NCBI GenBank assembly: GCA_023511295.1
Contig: JAIMBT010000031.1
Location: 1-34,098, forward strand
Direction: 5' to 3'
Source: Alicyclobacillus sp.
GTDB lineage: Bacteria > Bacillota > Bacilli > Alicyclobacillales > Alicyclobacillaceae
Length of the DNA stretch: 34,098 bases
Shown here: positions 15,831-24,232 of the stretch, one piece after another
Layout of the letters: each line of letters begins with the position of its first letter
Position numbering within the stretch: position 1 is the stretch's first letter
Program-made: the position numbers and the translations under genes
The notes under the pieces: generated by a model
Told to the model about the DNA's origin: nothing
Database searches by the model: none
The model's input: the letters and a program-made list of their open reading frames with translations, nothing else

Positions 15831-16337
15831 GTGTCCCTATCCATCCGCGTTGCGCGCCCCGAAGAGTTGCCCTCGGTCCGGTCCGCCCGCCTGCGCGCCT
15901 ATGAACCCTACGAATCCGTTGAGCCGACAACGTGGCCGGACTTGCGCGCCTCCATCCTCTCCACGTCTGACCAGCATCCGGGCGTGACGGTCCTGGTGGC
16001 GGAGATCGACGGCCAGCTTGCAGGGAGCGTGGTGTTGTACCCGTCCCAACAAGACGCCTATGACGGCCGAGTCGGCGCCTTGCCGTATCCGGAGATTCGC
16101 ATGTTGGCCGTCTCGGGTCCGTATCGCAAGCGGGGCATTGGCGAGGCGCTCGTCTCGGCCTGCGTGGAGCGTGCGAAAGCCGCCGGCGAGCGCGCCATCG
16201 GGCTGCATACCGGCAGCTTCATGGAAAGCGCCTTGCGCTTGTATGCGCGCATGGGCTTTGTCCGCGTGCCCGAGTTCGATTTTCACCCTTCGCCCGAGGT
16301 GACGGTGCTCGCCTTCCGGCTCGATATCGCCGACTGA
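15831..16337 (+). CDS. GNAT-family N-acetyltransferase
   Basis: A 168-residue Gcn5-related acetyltransferase, transferring acetyl from acetyl-CoA to an amine. The acetyl-CoA-binding motif A is EIRMLAVSGPYRKRGIGEAL (Arg/Gly-x-Gly loop RKRGIG), followed by the motif B-like region ESALRLYARMGFVRV. GTG 15831 is preferred because AAGAAGGAGA (15814-15823) is well placed. The in-frame ATG at 15804 lacks a site, and the longer frame from 15591 covers the likely promoter. Substrate is not predictable. It stands alone between the GntR regulon and the xanthine-dehydrogenase genes. Confidence 0.82.
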   Translation: MSLSIRVARPEELPSVRSARLRAYEPYESVEPTTWPDLRASILSTSDQHPGVTVLVAEIDGQLAGSVVLYPSQQDAYDGRVGALPYPEIRMLAVSGPYRKRGIGEALVSACVERAKAAGERAIGLHTGSFMESALRLYARMGFVRVPEFDFHPSPEVTVLAFRLDIAD

Positions 16338-16438
16338 ACGAAGCCGTTTGGACCGGATGAGCGGCGGTCCCCTGGCTCGTGAGCGCCGGTCGGCGCACGG
16401 GCGCCCGCGCTGCCCCAGCCACATGGGCAAGCGCGCGT

Positions 16439-16467
16439 GTTCCGTGCCGCGCTGACCGCATATCCTC
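16439..16467 (+). promoter_or_regulatory. Motif shared upstream of two XDH-family genes (copy 1)
   Basis: GTT, 13 bases, then ACCGCATATCCTC (16455-16467), 74 bases before the FAD-subunit start. The same spaced pattern recurs at 24233-24261 upstream of the [2Fe-2S]-subunit gene. TATCCT inside it could serve as a -10. It is probably a shared promoter or regulator site. Confidence 0.45.
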
Positions 16468-16541
16468 ACACCAGCGATGGGCCGCAGACGGATGTCCCAA
16501 GGCCGGGATGTCCGTTGCGGCCGCAACCTGGGGAGTGAGGG

Positions 16542-17702
16542 ATGGAGATGGTTGGGCAAGCGGCCACTTTGGGACCGCGCGTGTGGGAGCCGAGGGACGT
16601 GGAAACCGCGTGGGCCCTCCACCGCGCGTGCCATCCGGCGTCGTGTTACGTGGCCGGCGGCACGCTGCTGCAGGTGCAGTGGCGCAGTATATCTGCGATG
16701 CCGAGGCACCTAGTGAGTCTGGAGCGAATCGATGAGCTGCAGGCCATCCGGCCGGAACTGGCAGGGGCGCCCCAGCCTCCGCGCCCGGTGACCCCCGGCG
16801 TGGCGGGCCTCGAAATCGGCGCCCTTGTGCGGCTGGCTGCGCTCCTGCGCCACCCGCTGGTCCGGACGGGCTGGCCCTTGCTTACAGCCGCGTGCCAATC
16901 GGTGGCCGCCCCCGCCGTGCGCTCCCGCGCCACCCTCGGCGGCAACGTCGCGAGTGGCGTCGGTGACACCCTCCCCGCCTTGCTGGCCTTGGACGCCCAG
17001 GCGGTCTGGTTCGATGCCGGCGCGTACGCCGTCGAGCCCCTCGACGCCGCGTGGTCGGCCAGCCCTTCTTCCGGGCAGCGCAGCCCGTCCGCGCTGCTCG
17101 CCGCCATCCGCTTGCCCAGGTGCGCGCCGCTCCCGGAGCCGTCTGAGGCCCGGTCGGCGGTGCCAAGCGTCCCTGCGGATCACGCCCCGCCACCGCAACA
17201 ACTGCCCGCGCCGCGTCTGTTCTCCTTCCGCAAGGTGGGCCAGCGTGAAGCATTCGCGCCATCCCTCCTGACCATCGCCGCGACCTGGGACCTGGGGGTC
17301 AGCCGCGCGTCCGGCGGTGACACTTCACAGGCAGGCGTTGAACCTACCACCCACCAGCCTACAGGTGTAGGCTGCCTTATAGGTATAGGTTCCCTTACAG
17401 GTGTAGGGGACCGTTCGCCAAACCCCCTTATCGGTATCAGCGAGCGCCTTCAGGGCGTCCGCATCGCCGTCGGCGGCGCCGACTTCCCGCCGCGTCGGCT
17501 GCGCGCCTGCGAGCGACTGTTGGAAGGCGCCCAGCCGTGCCCGGACCTGTGGGCGCAGCTTCGCGCCGCCGTCCTCGAGGAATTCCATCCCCCCGAGCGC
17601 CCGTGGGCGTCTGCGGACTACCGGCGACAGGTGGCCGCGAACGCGGTGGCCCAGGCGTTCGCCGCCCCCGCATTCGCGGACAAGGGGGGTGGCCGGCCGT
17701 GA
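16542..17702 (+). CDS. FAD-binding (medium) subunit of a xanthine-dehydrogenase-family enzyme
   Basis: A 386-residue subunit that passes electrons from the iron-sulfur subunit to FAD. CYVAGGTLLQVQ (around 35-46) is the first FAD loop, and AVRSRATLGGNVASGVGD the second. The C-terminal CO-dehydrogenase-flavoprotein domain ends in LRAAVLEEFHPP then SADYRRQVAANAVAQAFA. Family members such as Bacillus PucC are about 280 residues. The excess lies in Pro/Ala/Ser-rich inserts at about residues 185-225 and 250-300, the latter containing an 18-bp tandem repeat. The gene overlaps the molybdopterin subunit by one base (TGATG). A GGGGAG stretch precedes ATG 16542. Exact substrate (xanthine, hypoxanthine or another heterocycle) is inferred only from the guanine-deaminase neighbour. 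Confidence 0.85.
   Translation: MEMVGQAATLGPRVWEPRDVETAWALHRACHPASCYVAGGTLLQVQWRSISAMPRHLVSLERIDELQAIRPELAGAPQPPRPVTPGVAGLEIGALVRLAALLRHPLVRTGWPLLTAACQSVAAPAVRSRATLGGNVASGVGDTLPALLALDAQAVWFDAGAYAVEPLDAAWSASPSSGQRSPSALLAAIRLPRCAPLPEPSEARSAVPSVPADHAPPPQQLPAPRLFSFRKVGQREAFAPSLLTIAATWDLGVSRASGGDTSQAGVEPTTHQPTGVGCLIGIGSLTGVGDRSPNPLIGISERLQGVRIAVGGADFPPRRLRACERLLEGAQPCPDLWAQLRAAVLEEFHPPERPWASADYRRQVAANAVAQAFAAPAFADKGGGRP
17361..17414. repeat. 18-bp tandem repeat, 3 copies, inside the FAD subunit gene
   Basis: Three consecutive 18-bp units begin ACAGGTGTAGG, ATAGGTATAGG and ACAGGTGTAGG at 17361, 17379 and 17397. Since 18 is a multiple of three, the frame is kept and the units encode TGVGCL, IGIGSL and TGVGDR. 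The array lies in a family-atypical insert. A local palindrome (GCCTACA and TGTAGGC around 17358-17373) overlaps the first copy. Confidence 0.85.
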
Positions 17703-20101
17703 TGGGGACGGAACCGTCGCATGCGTGGCGACCGGACGGCGTCGCCAAGGTGACCGGACAGCTCCGCTACCTGACAGATCTGCGCTTCCCCGGCATGCTG
17801 GTTGGCAAAGTCCTGCGCAGCGCGCACCCGCACGCCCGGATTCTCCGCATCGACACGTCGCAGGCCGAACAGCTCCCGGGCGTGCATGCCGTGCTCACGC
17901 ACCGCGACGTGCCGGGAATGAACCGGTTTGGCATCGTGCTCCCGGACCAGCCCGTGTTCTGCGAAGACCGGGTGCGGTTCGTCGGCGACGCCCTCTGCGC
18001 CGTGGCTGCGGACAGCGCCGACATCGCGGAGGCGGCCCTGCGCCTCGTCCACGTGGTGTACGATCCGCTCCCGGTCGTAGCGGACCCGCTAGCCGCGCTG
18101 GCCCCCGACGCGCCGCGCCTGCACCCCGGTGGGAACCTGCTGCATCGGGTGTCGCACCGTACGGGCGAGACGGAAGCCGCCTTCGCCCGTTGCGCAGCCA
18201 TCGTCGAGGAGACGTACGACACGCCGCGGCAGATGCACACCTACCTGGAGACTGAGGGCGGCGTGGCCGTGCCGGACGGAGACGGCGGCATCACCGTGTA
18301 CATGGCGACGCAGCACGGGTACCGCGACCGGTCCCAGCTCGCCCGTATCCTCGCGCTGCCGGAAGATCGGATTCGGGTCGTGTCCAGCCCTATCGGCGGG
18401 TCGTTCGGCGGCAAGGACGAGTTGAACGTGCAGCCGTACGCCGCGCTGCTCGCGCTGGCGACCGGGCGGCCAGTGCAGGTCCACCAGACGCGGACGGAGT
18501 CGGTGATCTCGGGCCTCAAGCGCCACCCGATGCGCATCTGGATGAAGACCGGCACAGACGCAGACGGACACCTCCTCGCGCACCAGGTGCGCATCGTGGC
18601 GGACACTGGGGCGTACGCGACGCTCGGCCCGGCGGTGCTCGACTTCGCCGTGGAGCACGCCGTGGGTCCGTACCGGATTCCCTGCGTCGACATCGACGGG
18701 CAATCTGTCTACACCAACAACGGCGTGTCCGGCGAGTTCCGGGGCTTCGGCGGCAACCAGGTGACGTTTGCGCTGGAGGGGCAGATGGACCGGCTGGCAG
18801 AGCGGCTCGGCCTCGACCCGTGGGAGCTGCGGCGGCGCAACCTGCGGCGTGCGGACGACCTCGGCCCGCTCGGGCAGCGCGTGGTCCCGACGGACGGGGC
18901 GCTGCAGGTGCTGGAGGCCGTTCGGCAGTCCAGACTGTGGCCAGGCGGAAGGGGTGCGCCGGCACACGCCGGCAGCGCGGGTCACTGTGGCAGGGTGCAG
19001 GAGCCCGAGGCAGCCGGTACGGACGCTTCGGTCGGCGGCGACGCGCGGCCGTGGGAGCGGCTGGGGACCGGGATGGCCCTCTGCATGCACGGCTGCGGAC
19101 TCGGCTTTGGCCGTCCCGACCCAGCCGGCGGACGGTTGGCGCTGACGCCGGACGGCAAGCTGGAGCTGGCGTTTGGCCTGGAAGAAATCGGTCAGGGCCT
19201 GCTCGCCGTCATCGCTCGCGCGGCTGGCGACGCCATCGGCTGCGCGCCAGAGGACCTGCGCCTCACCGTCGGTGACACCGCGGCCGTGCCCGCGAGCGGA
19301 TCGACCACAGCATCCCGTGCCACCCACGTCGTCTACCACGCCGTGCGTCGGCTCGCGGCGGCGTGGAAACCGAAAGTGTTGGCCGAAGCGGCGGAGGTGT
19401 TGGGCGTGCGGCTGGACGACCTGCGGCTGGGACCTGGCGGCGTGTGGTGGCAGGCCGGTCCGGCACGGGATGGGGCTGCCGTTCAGACGGCCGAGGGGCT
19501 GTCATCGGCGCGCGCCGGAGGGGCAGGCCCGTGCCTCACCTGGCGCGCGCTCGCCGCAGCCCTGGCGCCGAACCTGCCCACCGCGGAGGTGGCCTTCCAC
19601 TTCCCCGTCACGCCGGACGCGGTGCCGGGCGCGCACACCCTCTACACCTTCGCCGGCGTCGTGGTGCGGGTGGCGGTTGACCTGTGCACGGGGCGCGTGC
19701 GCGTGCTGGGCGTGGACCAAGCAGTGGCTGCAGGGCCGGTGGTGTACCCGCTCGGCTACGCTGGGCAAATCGAGGGCGGCAACGCGATGGGCATCGGCTT
19801 CGCGCTGCTGGAGAACGCCGCAATGGCGGACGGGCGGTACCAGGTGGCCAACCTCGACCGCTACCTCGTCCCCACCATCGCGGACGTCCCTGCGCACGTG
19901 GGCGTGAACGCGCTGGAGGAACTCCCGCCGGGGGATATGTTCGGGCCCCGTGGGGTCGGCGAGATTGGCACCGTGGCCGTGGCGCCGGCCATCGCGGCGG
20001 CGGTACACGACGCGGTGGGCCATTTCGTGCGCGGGCTGCCGATCTCGCCGGAGGAGATCCTCGCCGCGACGACGGAACGGGCTCAACCCGGCAGCCGGTA
20101 A
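17702..20101 (+). CDS. Molybdopterin-binding (large) subunit of a xanthine-dehydrogenase-family enzyme
   Basis: A 799-residue hydroxylase subunit holding the Mo-molybdopterin cofactor. Visible motifs are the N-terminal domain RPDGVAKVTGQLRYLTD, PIGGSFGGKDE (about 230-240, cofactor loop), GEFRGFGGNQVTFALEGQ (about 345-360), GLEEIGQGLLAVIARAAG, and GPRGVGEIGT, in which E754 corresponds to the catalytic glutamate. ATG 17702 overlaps the previous stop by one base; the upstream extension of the frame duplicates the FAD gene in another frame and is not used. It has a Gly/Ala-rich insert near residues 415-450. The enzyme would hydroxylate a purine or similar heterocycle. No XdhC or MobA-like maturation gene is in the window. 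Confidence 0.9.
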   Translation: MGTEPSHAWRPDGVAKVTGQLRYLTDLRFPGMLVGKVLRSAHPHARILRIDTSQAEQLPGVHAVLTHRDVPGMNRFGIVLPDQPVFCEDRVRFVGDALCAVAADSADIAEAALRLVHVVYDPLPVVADPLAALAPDAPRLHPGGNLLHRVSHRTGETEAAFARCAAIVEETYDTPRQMHTYLETEGGVAVPDGDGGITVYMATQHGYRDRSQLARILALPEDRIRVVSSPIGGSFGGKDELNVQPYAALLALATGRPVQVHQTRTESVISGLKRHPMRIWMKTGTDADGHLLAHQVRIVADTGAYATLGPAVLDFAVEHAVGPYRIPCVDIDGQSVYTNNGVSGEFRGFGGNQVTFALEGQMDRLAERLGLDPWELRRRNLRRADDLGPLGQRVVPTDGALQVLEAVRQSRLWPGGRGAPAHAGSAGHCGRVQEPEAAGTDASVGGDARPWERLGTGMALCMHGCGLGFGRPDPAGGRLALTPDGKLELAFGLEEIGQGLLAVIARAAGDAIGCAPEDLRLTVGDTAAVPASGSTTASRATHVVYHAVRRLAAAWKPKVLAEAAEVLGVRLDDLRLGPGGVWWQAGPARDGAAVQTAEGLSSARAGGAGPCLTWRALAAALAPNLPTAEVAFHFPVTPDAVPGAHTLYTFAGVVVRVAVDLCTGRVRVLGVDQAVAAGPVVYPLGYAGQIEGGNAMGIGFALLENAAMADGRYQVANLDRYLVPTIADVPAHVGVNALEELPPGDMFGPRGVGEIGTVAVAPAIAAAVHDAVGHFVRGLPISPEEILAATTERAQPGSR

Positions 20102-20185
20102 GCGGTCACCCGGTGCCGGTGTCATGCGTCGTACAACCGTTCAACGCACCCACCCGTTCGTGTGGCGGATTCCACGCGCACCTAC

Positions 20186-20217
20186 TATAATTCATACTAT
20201 CTTCAATATCTATTGAA
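20186..20217 (+). promoter_or_regulatory. Consensus -10 followed by a perfect palindrome
   Basis: TATAAT (20186-20191) in an A/T-rich island is followed by TTCAATATCTATTGAA (20202-20217; 7-bp arms TTCAATA and TATTGAA). No convincing -35 is present 16-18 bases upstream of the -10. The site lies about 70 bases before the serine-hydrolase start and could be its regulated promoter. Confidence 0.45.
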
Positions 20218-20289
20218 CATTTCTGCAAGGATGGCTCGAAGCGGTTGGTGGAACGGAGCTGCAGGTGTTCAAGAAGGGATGGGTTGCGC

Positions 20290-21741
20290 GTGCCGACTGC
20301 AACCGAACTGAGTGGGTTCACCGCGTTTGCGCGTCAGGCGCTGGCCGATTGGAACGTGCCAGGTGCCGCCGTCGCGGTCGTGCAGGGAGATGAGGTCGTC
20401 TATGCGGAAGGGTTTGGCTACCGCGACGTCGAGGAGCAACGAGACGTCACCCCGGAGACTGTGTTCGCCATCGGGTCGGCCAGCAAGGCGTTCACCAGCA
20501 TGTCCGTGGCCCTGATGATCGACGAAGGGAAACTCGACTGGGACGCACCCGTACGCCGCTACTTGCCAGGCTTTGAATTGAAAGACCCGGTGGCGTCTCA
20601 GTACCTCAGCTTGCGCGACATGCTCACGCACCGGTCAGGCCTCCCCCGGCACGACTTGATGTGGTACAACTCGAGCTGCTCGCGCGAGGAACTCATCGAC
20701 CGGATGCGCCACCTGGAGCCGAGCAAAGACTTTCGGACGACGTGGCAGTACCAGAACCACATGTACATGGCGAGCGGCTACGTGGCGGGGAGAGCGAACG
20801 GATCAACCTGGGAGGCGCTGGTCCGCGAGCGGATGTTCCGACCGCTCGGGATGGATAGCAGCAGCTTCACGGTCGAAGAAATGACCGCCTCGCCGAACTA
20901 CGCGCTGCCGTACGAGGGGCTGGATGGGACGCTCCGCCGCATGCCGTTTCGCGACATCTCGGCGATGGGTCCGGCGGGCTCCATCAACTCGAGCGTACTG
21001 GACATGGCGAACTGGCTGATGCTGCACCTAAGCGGCGGCGTGTACAGCGGCGAACGGCTGGTGTCGGAGCAGAACCTGGCGGAGATGCACAAGCCGCAAA
21101 TGGTCTGCCAGCTGTACCCGTGGAAGTTCGCCGAGATGCCGGTGATGACCTACGGCATGGGCTGGTTTGTGGAGCCCTACCGAGGCCACCAGCGGCTGCA
21201 CCACGGGGGCAACATCGACGGCTTCACGGCGCTGGTGACCCTACTCCCGGATGAGAAGACGGGGATGGTCGTCCTGACGAACATGAACGGCACGCTCCTG
21301 CCGATGGTGCTGACGAACAACCTGTGCGACCGGCTGCTCGGCCTGGACGAGATAGACTGGAACGAACGCCTGCAGGCTGAATACGGCAAGATGAAGGCGT
21401 CGCTGGAGCAGGCGAAGCAGAAGCTGCGCGAGCACCGGCGCGAAGGGACCACGCCCTCGCATGCGCTGGAGGACTACGTCGGGGTCTACGAGCACCCGGG
21501 ATATGGGGCGTTTGAGGTCACGATGGCCGAGGACGGAGCGCTGCAGGGCACGTACAACAACCTGACCATGCCGCTCACACACTACCACTACGACTACTTC
21601 GAGCTGTACGTCAAACTGGCGCAGATGTCGCTGCTGACGTCCTTCCAGTCGGACGCGATGGGCCGCATCTGCAGCGTCTCGGTGCCGCTCGAGCCGTCGC
21701 TGGCGCCGAAGGAGATTGTGTTTCGGCGCAATAAAGGCTAA
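20290..21741 (+). CDS. Serine hydrolase, class C beta-lactamase fold, with C-terminal DUF3471-like domain
   Basis: A 483-residue protein of the beta-lactamase/transpeptidase superfamily. It carries SASK (S63, K66) as the nucleophile motif, YQN (154-156) as the second motif and HHGG (304-307) as the third. Residues from about 395 (EDYVGVYEHPGYGAFEV) resemble the small C-terminal domain (DUF3471) of such esterases/peptidases. No signal peptide is visible, so a cytoplasmic hydrolase (amidase, esterase or D-aminopeptidase type) is more likely than a secreted antibiotic-resistance enzyme. The start is uncertain: TTG 20245, TTG 20284 and GTG 20290 are in frame; AAGGG at 20274-20278 favours the last two. 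Its link to the flanking purine genes is unclear. Confidence 0.85.
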   Translation: MPTATELSGFTAFARQALADWNVPGAAVAVVQGDEVVYAEGFGYRDVEEQRDVTPETVFAIGSASKAFTSMSVALMIDEGKLDWDAPVRRYLPGFELKDPVASQYLSLRDMLTHRSGLPRHDLMWYNSSCSREELIDRMRHLEPSKDFRTTWQYQNHMYMASGYVAGRANGSTWEALVRERMFRPLGMDSSSFTVEEMTASPNYALPYEGLDGTLRRMPFRDISAMGPAGSINSSVLDMANWLMLHLSGGVYSGERLVSEQNLAEMHKPQMVCQLYPWKFAEMPVMTYGMGWFVEPYRGHQRLHHGGNIDGFTALVTLLPDEKTGMVVLTNMNGTLLPMVLTNNLCDRLLGLDEIDWNERLQAEYGKMKASLEQAKQKLREHRREGTTPSHALEDYVGVYEHPGYGAFEVTMAEDGALQGTYNNLTMPLTHYHYDYFELYVKLAQMSLLTSFQSDAMGRICSVSVPLEPSLAPKEIVFRRNKG

Positions 21742-22208
21742 GGCTGACCCGAAAGGCGTGTGGGCCGGCGCCCCGGCAGGGTTTCACAGAGACAGGGAGA
21801 GCCCTTGTGAGGTCTGGGGACGCTGGCCCGCACGCAGCTTGGGTCCTGCGGCAACGGGACGTCCCCTTCCCGCCGCCAGCCCAAAGGGAGCGGGTTCCGC
21901 CGGTGCCCCGTCCAAAACAGACGGCCCATCATGGGTAGGGCCGATTTGTGCCGCGGCGGATTCGGACCGCTTGTACGCACCAGCTTGCACACAGCAAACG
22001 CGACATACTGCACAGGTCAACCGGTCCATGAAACAATGGGATTTTCATGATCTCGTAGATAGAAATGCAGGATTGCCGGCACATTTCGGCGAAGGACTGG
22101 GACGAGGAGCGACAAGCGGCCGAAGGGTATAGAAGGTATAATCGGAACCCTTTGTGAACACGCTGGTAGAAGCCGGGATACGCAAGGCCTCGAGTGGGAG
22201 GTAGCGGC
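21742..22208. other. 467-bp gene-free region upstream of the ATPase-nuclease pair
   Basis: No protein-coding signal is convincing on either strand. The left two thirds are GC-rich with many short complementary blocks (for example around 21880-21960). The right third is lower in GC and ends with a perfect TATAAT (22137-22142) about 67 bases before the ATPase start, without a clear -35. A structured RNA or a left boundary of an inserted cassette may be here. No known riboswitch or tRNA was recognised. Confidence 0.4.
22137..22142 (+). promoter_or_regulatory. Consensus -10 hexamer upstream of the ATPase gene
   Basis: TATAAT at 22137-22142, 66 bases before GTG 22209. The hexamers 16-18 bases upstream do not resemble TTGACA, so the promoter may be weak or activator-dependent. 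Confidence 0.35.
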
Positions 22209-23570
22209 GTGAATCAGCGCTGGACCCTAAATGTAAGAGAGTTCGGCCCGATTGCAGAGGGGAAAATCGAGATCCGGCCGATGCTGTTCTTCGTCGGCAA
22301 CAACAATACGGGGAAGAGCTATGCCATGACTCTGTTATGGGGACTGCTGGCGTTAGGCCGAGAGCTGTTCCCAGACATACCTCAGCGCACTCAAGCCTAC
22401 AGAAAATGCGAAGAATGGTTGACGGAGCGGTTGGGCCAGGAGAATGTGACGGTGGACGATGCCGCGCAGGAGCTTTTCGTCGAGTGGTTTAACTCGTTGC
22501 TTCGGTCCCAGCGGCGGACGTTTCTGGAATTCCTGTTGAAGCATCCAGTCGATGCGAAGGATATCTGGATTTCCAATTATTCGAGACAACGACCGATTCG
22601 CATACGTTGGAAACTGGGTGCCCGAAGATTTTCGTCTGGAGAGGACTATGTTCAGTTCCCGTTGAATCCGGAGTCCCTCCCAAACGAGACAGAGCGTTAC
22701 CGAATGCTGAAATACGTCTGCTGGAAACTCCTGATGGACGGTCTGAGCTCGCCCATGTATCCGACGGTCAACCTGACCGCGGTTCGGTCGGCTCGGGAAC
22801 CGGTCTACCTGCCTGCGGCACGAACGGGATTCATGTTGACCTACAGGACGCTTGTCCAAAGCCTGGTCGCATCGGAGTTCAGCTTCGCAACGGATGACAC
22901 GCTGGCAAAGTCGCAGCTTCCCTTCCCCACCATGAGATTTCTTCAAGAACTGTTGGGTCTGGGCGAGCCGACAACCTCGAGATACGGCGATATTGCGGAC
23001 ATGTTAGAACGCGAAGCGCTTTCCGGGCAGATTCAGAGGCACGGCGGTCCCATTCCAGCTTATGAATTTTTGCCAACTGGGCTACGTCATAGCATGCCGT
23101 TTCATGTAACATCTTCGCTCGTTTCTGAATTGGCTCCGTTGATTCTCTTTCTACGGTCTGCGCTTGATTATCACGTATTGGTCATTGAAGAGCCAGAGGC
23201 GCATCTGCATCTCGACGTTCAACGACTTTTGGTGAAGGCGCTCGTTCGCCTCGTCAACCGGGGGCTGTGTGTGTGGTTCACCACGCACAGTGACACGCTC
23301 CTCGAACAAATGAACCATCTCCTGAAGATGTCCAGTCTGCCGCCGGACATACGCGCCAACTTCCAAACCCAGTTTCACTACGCGGACGAGGATGTCCTCA
23401 GCCCCGATGCTGTGGCGGGGTACCAATTTACAGCCGGGGCCAGCGGCAAGACGGTCATCGCGCCGCTGAGCCAAGACTCGAATGGCTTTATCGTTCCGAC
23501 CTTCAGCCGTGCACTCATGGATCTGCTGACGGAAGCCACGAGCCTTCACGAGGAGGGGGACATCCAGTGA
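22209..23570 (+). CDS. AAA/ABC-type ATPase (OLD/AAA_15-like), putative defence sensor
   Basis: A 453-residue ATPase of the SMC/ABC-like group. FGPIAEGKIEIRPMLFFVGN leads to Walker A GNNNTGKS (30-37). YLPAARTGF (200-208) is a motif I associate with stand-alone ATPases of this group. VTSSLVSELAPL (300-311) is in the position of the ABC signature. Walker B with catalytic glutamate is HVLVIEEPEAHLH (322-334), and the switch histidine is H360 in FTTHSDTLLEQMN. There is no long coiled coil and no Toprim domain, unlike OLD nucleases. GTG 22209 has GGGAGG seven bases upstream. The stop overlaps the start of the next gene (GTGA). Base composition is visibly lower in G+C than in the flanking genes, suggesting transfer. 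It is likely the NTP-dependent sensor or assembly scaffold of a two-gene system. Confidence 0.85.
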   Translation: MNQRWTLNVREFGPIAEGKIEIRPMLFFVGNNNTGKSYAMTLLWGLLALGRELFPDIPQRTQAYRKCEEWLTERLGQENVTVDDAAQELFVEWFNSLLRSQRRTFLEFLLKHPVDAKDIWISNYSRQRPIRIRWKLGARRFSSGEDYVQFPLNPESLPNETERYRMLKYVCWKLLMDGLSSPMYPTVNLTAVRSAREPVYLPAARTGFMLTYRTLVQSLVASEFSFATDDTLAKSQLPFPTMRFLQELLGLGEPTTSRYGDIADMLEREALSGQIQRHGGPIPAYEFLPTGLRHSMPFHVTSSLVSELAPLILFLRSALDYHVLVIEEPEAHLHLDVQRLLVKALVRLVNRGLCVWFTTHSDTLLEQMNHLLKMSSLPPDIRANFQTQFHYADEDVLSPDAVAGYQFTAGASGKTVIAPLSQDSNGFIVPTFSRALMDLLTEATSLHEEGDIQ

Positions 23571-24163
23571 CCGGCTCCTTTCCCGACCGGCTGATCTACT
23601 TCAACAACGAATTTTTGCATCTGGTTGGCGGATCAAATCTACCCGCGGAGTTTACCGTTGAAGAAAACTCACAACAAGGCCAGGCTCGCATCCAAGTGCA
23701 AGTGCACAATCCGTGTCTTTGTTTCCATCGAATTGACCAAAGGAAGTTCGAGTACGTCAAAGAGAAGCGCTGCGCGGATAGCGTCGTCATGGAGATTCTA
23801 CCGACTCATGGCTGGCGCCTGCACATCTTCGAACTCAAGAAAAGGGTCGGCCACAAAGAATGGCTTCACATCGTGCAGCAGTTCCAAGGCGCGTTCCTCC
23901 GGGCCCTGGCGCTGGCCGGCATCCTCGGTTTCGGAGACCCGGTGTCCACGACCTGTTACACCGGCTTCCGGCAGGATGCGATGCAATCCAGCGCGACCGC
24001 AGACACAGTTTTGTTAAAGCCCTTGGCATACTCTCCATCGCAAGGCCATCCCTATTACAGCTGGACGTCCGGACGACTCCACCTCGCAGATTTTGCATGG
24101 GCGAAACATGTCAAAGTACCGCTGAACGTGTCAACGGGTGACGGGTACATAGACGTCTCATAA
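23567..24163 (+). CDS. Putative PD-(D/E)xK-like effector nuclease coupled to the ATPase
   Basis: A 198-residue soluble protein that I do not recognise as a named family. D71 in CADSVVMEIL begins a predicted strand, and E89-x-K91 in WRLHIFELKKRVG ends the next, followed by an amphipathic helix (HKEWLHIVQQFQGAFLRALA). Acidic residue, beta hairpin, ExK, helix is the layout of the PD-(D/E)xK nuclease core, so DNA or RNA cleavage is the best guess, not a proven function. The start GTG 23567 overlaps the ATPase stop by four bases, implying coupled translation and joint action. Composition is as low in G+C as the ATPase. The C-terminal 70 residues are rich in Tyr, Thr and Ser and have no motif I can name. 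Confidence 0.6.
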   Translation: MTGSFPDRLIYFNNEFLHLVGGSNLPAEFTVEENSQQGQARIQVQVHNPCLCFHRIDQRKFEYVKEKRCADSVVMEILPTHGWRLHIFELKKRVGHKEWLHIVQQFQGAFLRALALAGILGFGDPVSTTCYTGFRQDAMQSSATADTVLLKPLAYSPSQGHPYYSWTSGRLHLADFAWAKHVKVPLNVSTGDGYIDVS

Positions 24164-24232
24164 TCCGTCACAACCGGCCGGTCGGCGGGCCCTTGCGTTG
24201 AGAAAACGCTACCCCCCGCGGGCGATGGCCCA

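Noticed and set aside
18089-19339. 416-codon minus-strand open frame opposite the molybdopterin subunit
   Set aside because: The plus strand encodes all conserved XDH motifs; the antisense frame is Arg/His-rich without any domain.
20290-21741. Antibiotic-resistance AmpC beta-lactamase
   Set aside because: No signal peptide, a C-terminal DUF3471-like domain and family-typical esterase/peptidase features argue against a secreted resistance enzyme.
21742-22193. Cobalamin, molybdenum-cofactor or guanidine riboswitch
   Set aside because: None of the conserved core sequences of these classes was found in order; complementarity of GC-rich blocks alone is not sufficient.
22209-24163. Retron, Septu or PARIS system
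   Set aside because: No reverse transcriptase, no HNH motif and no Toprim or DUF4435 partner is seen; only the ATPase type is similar.
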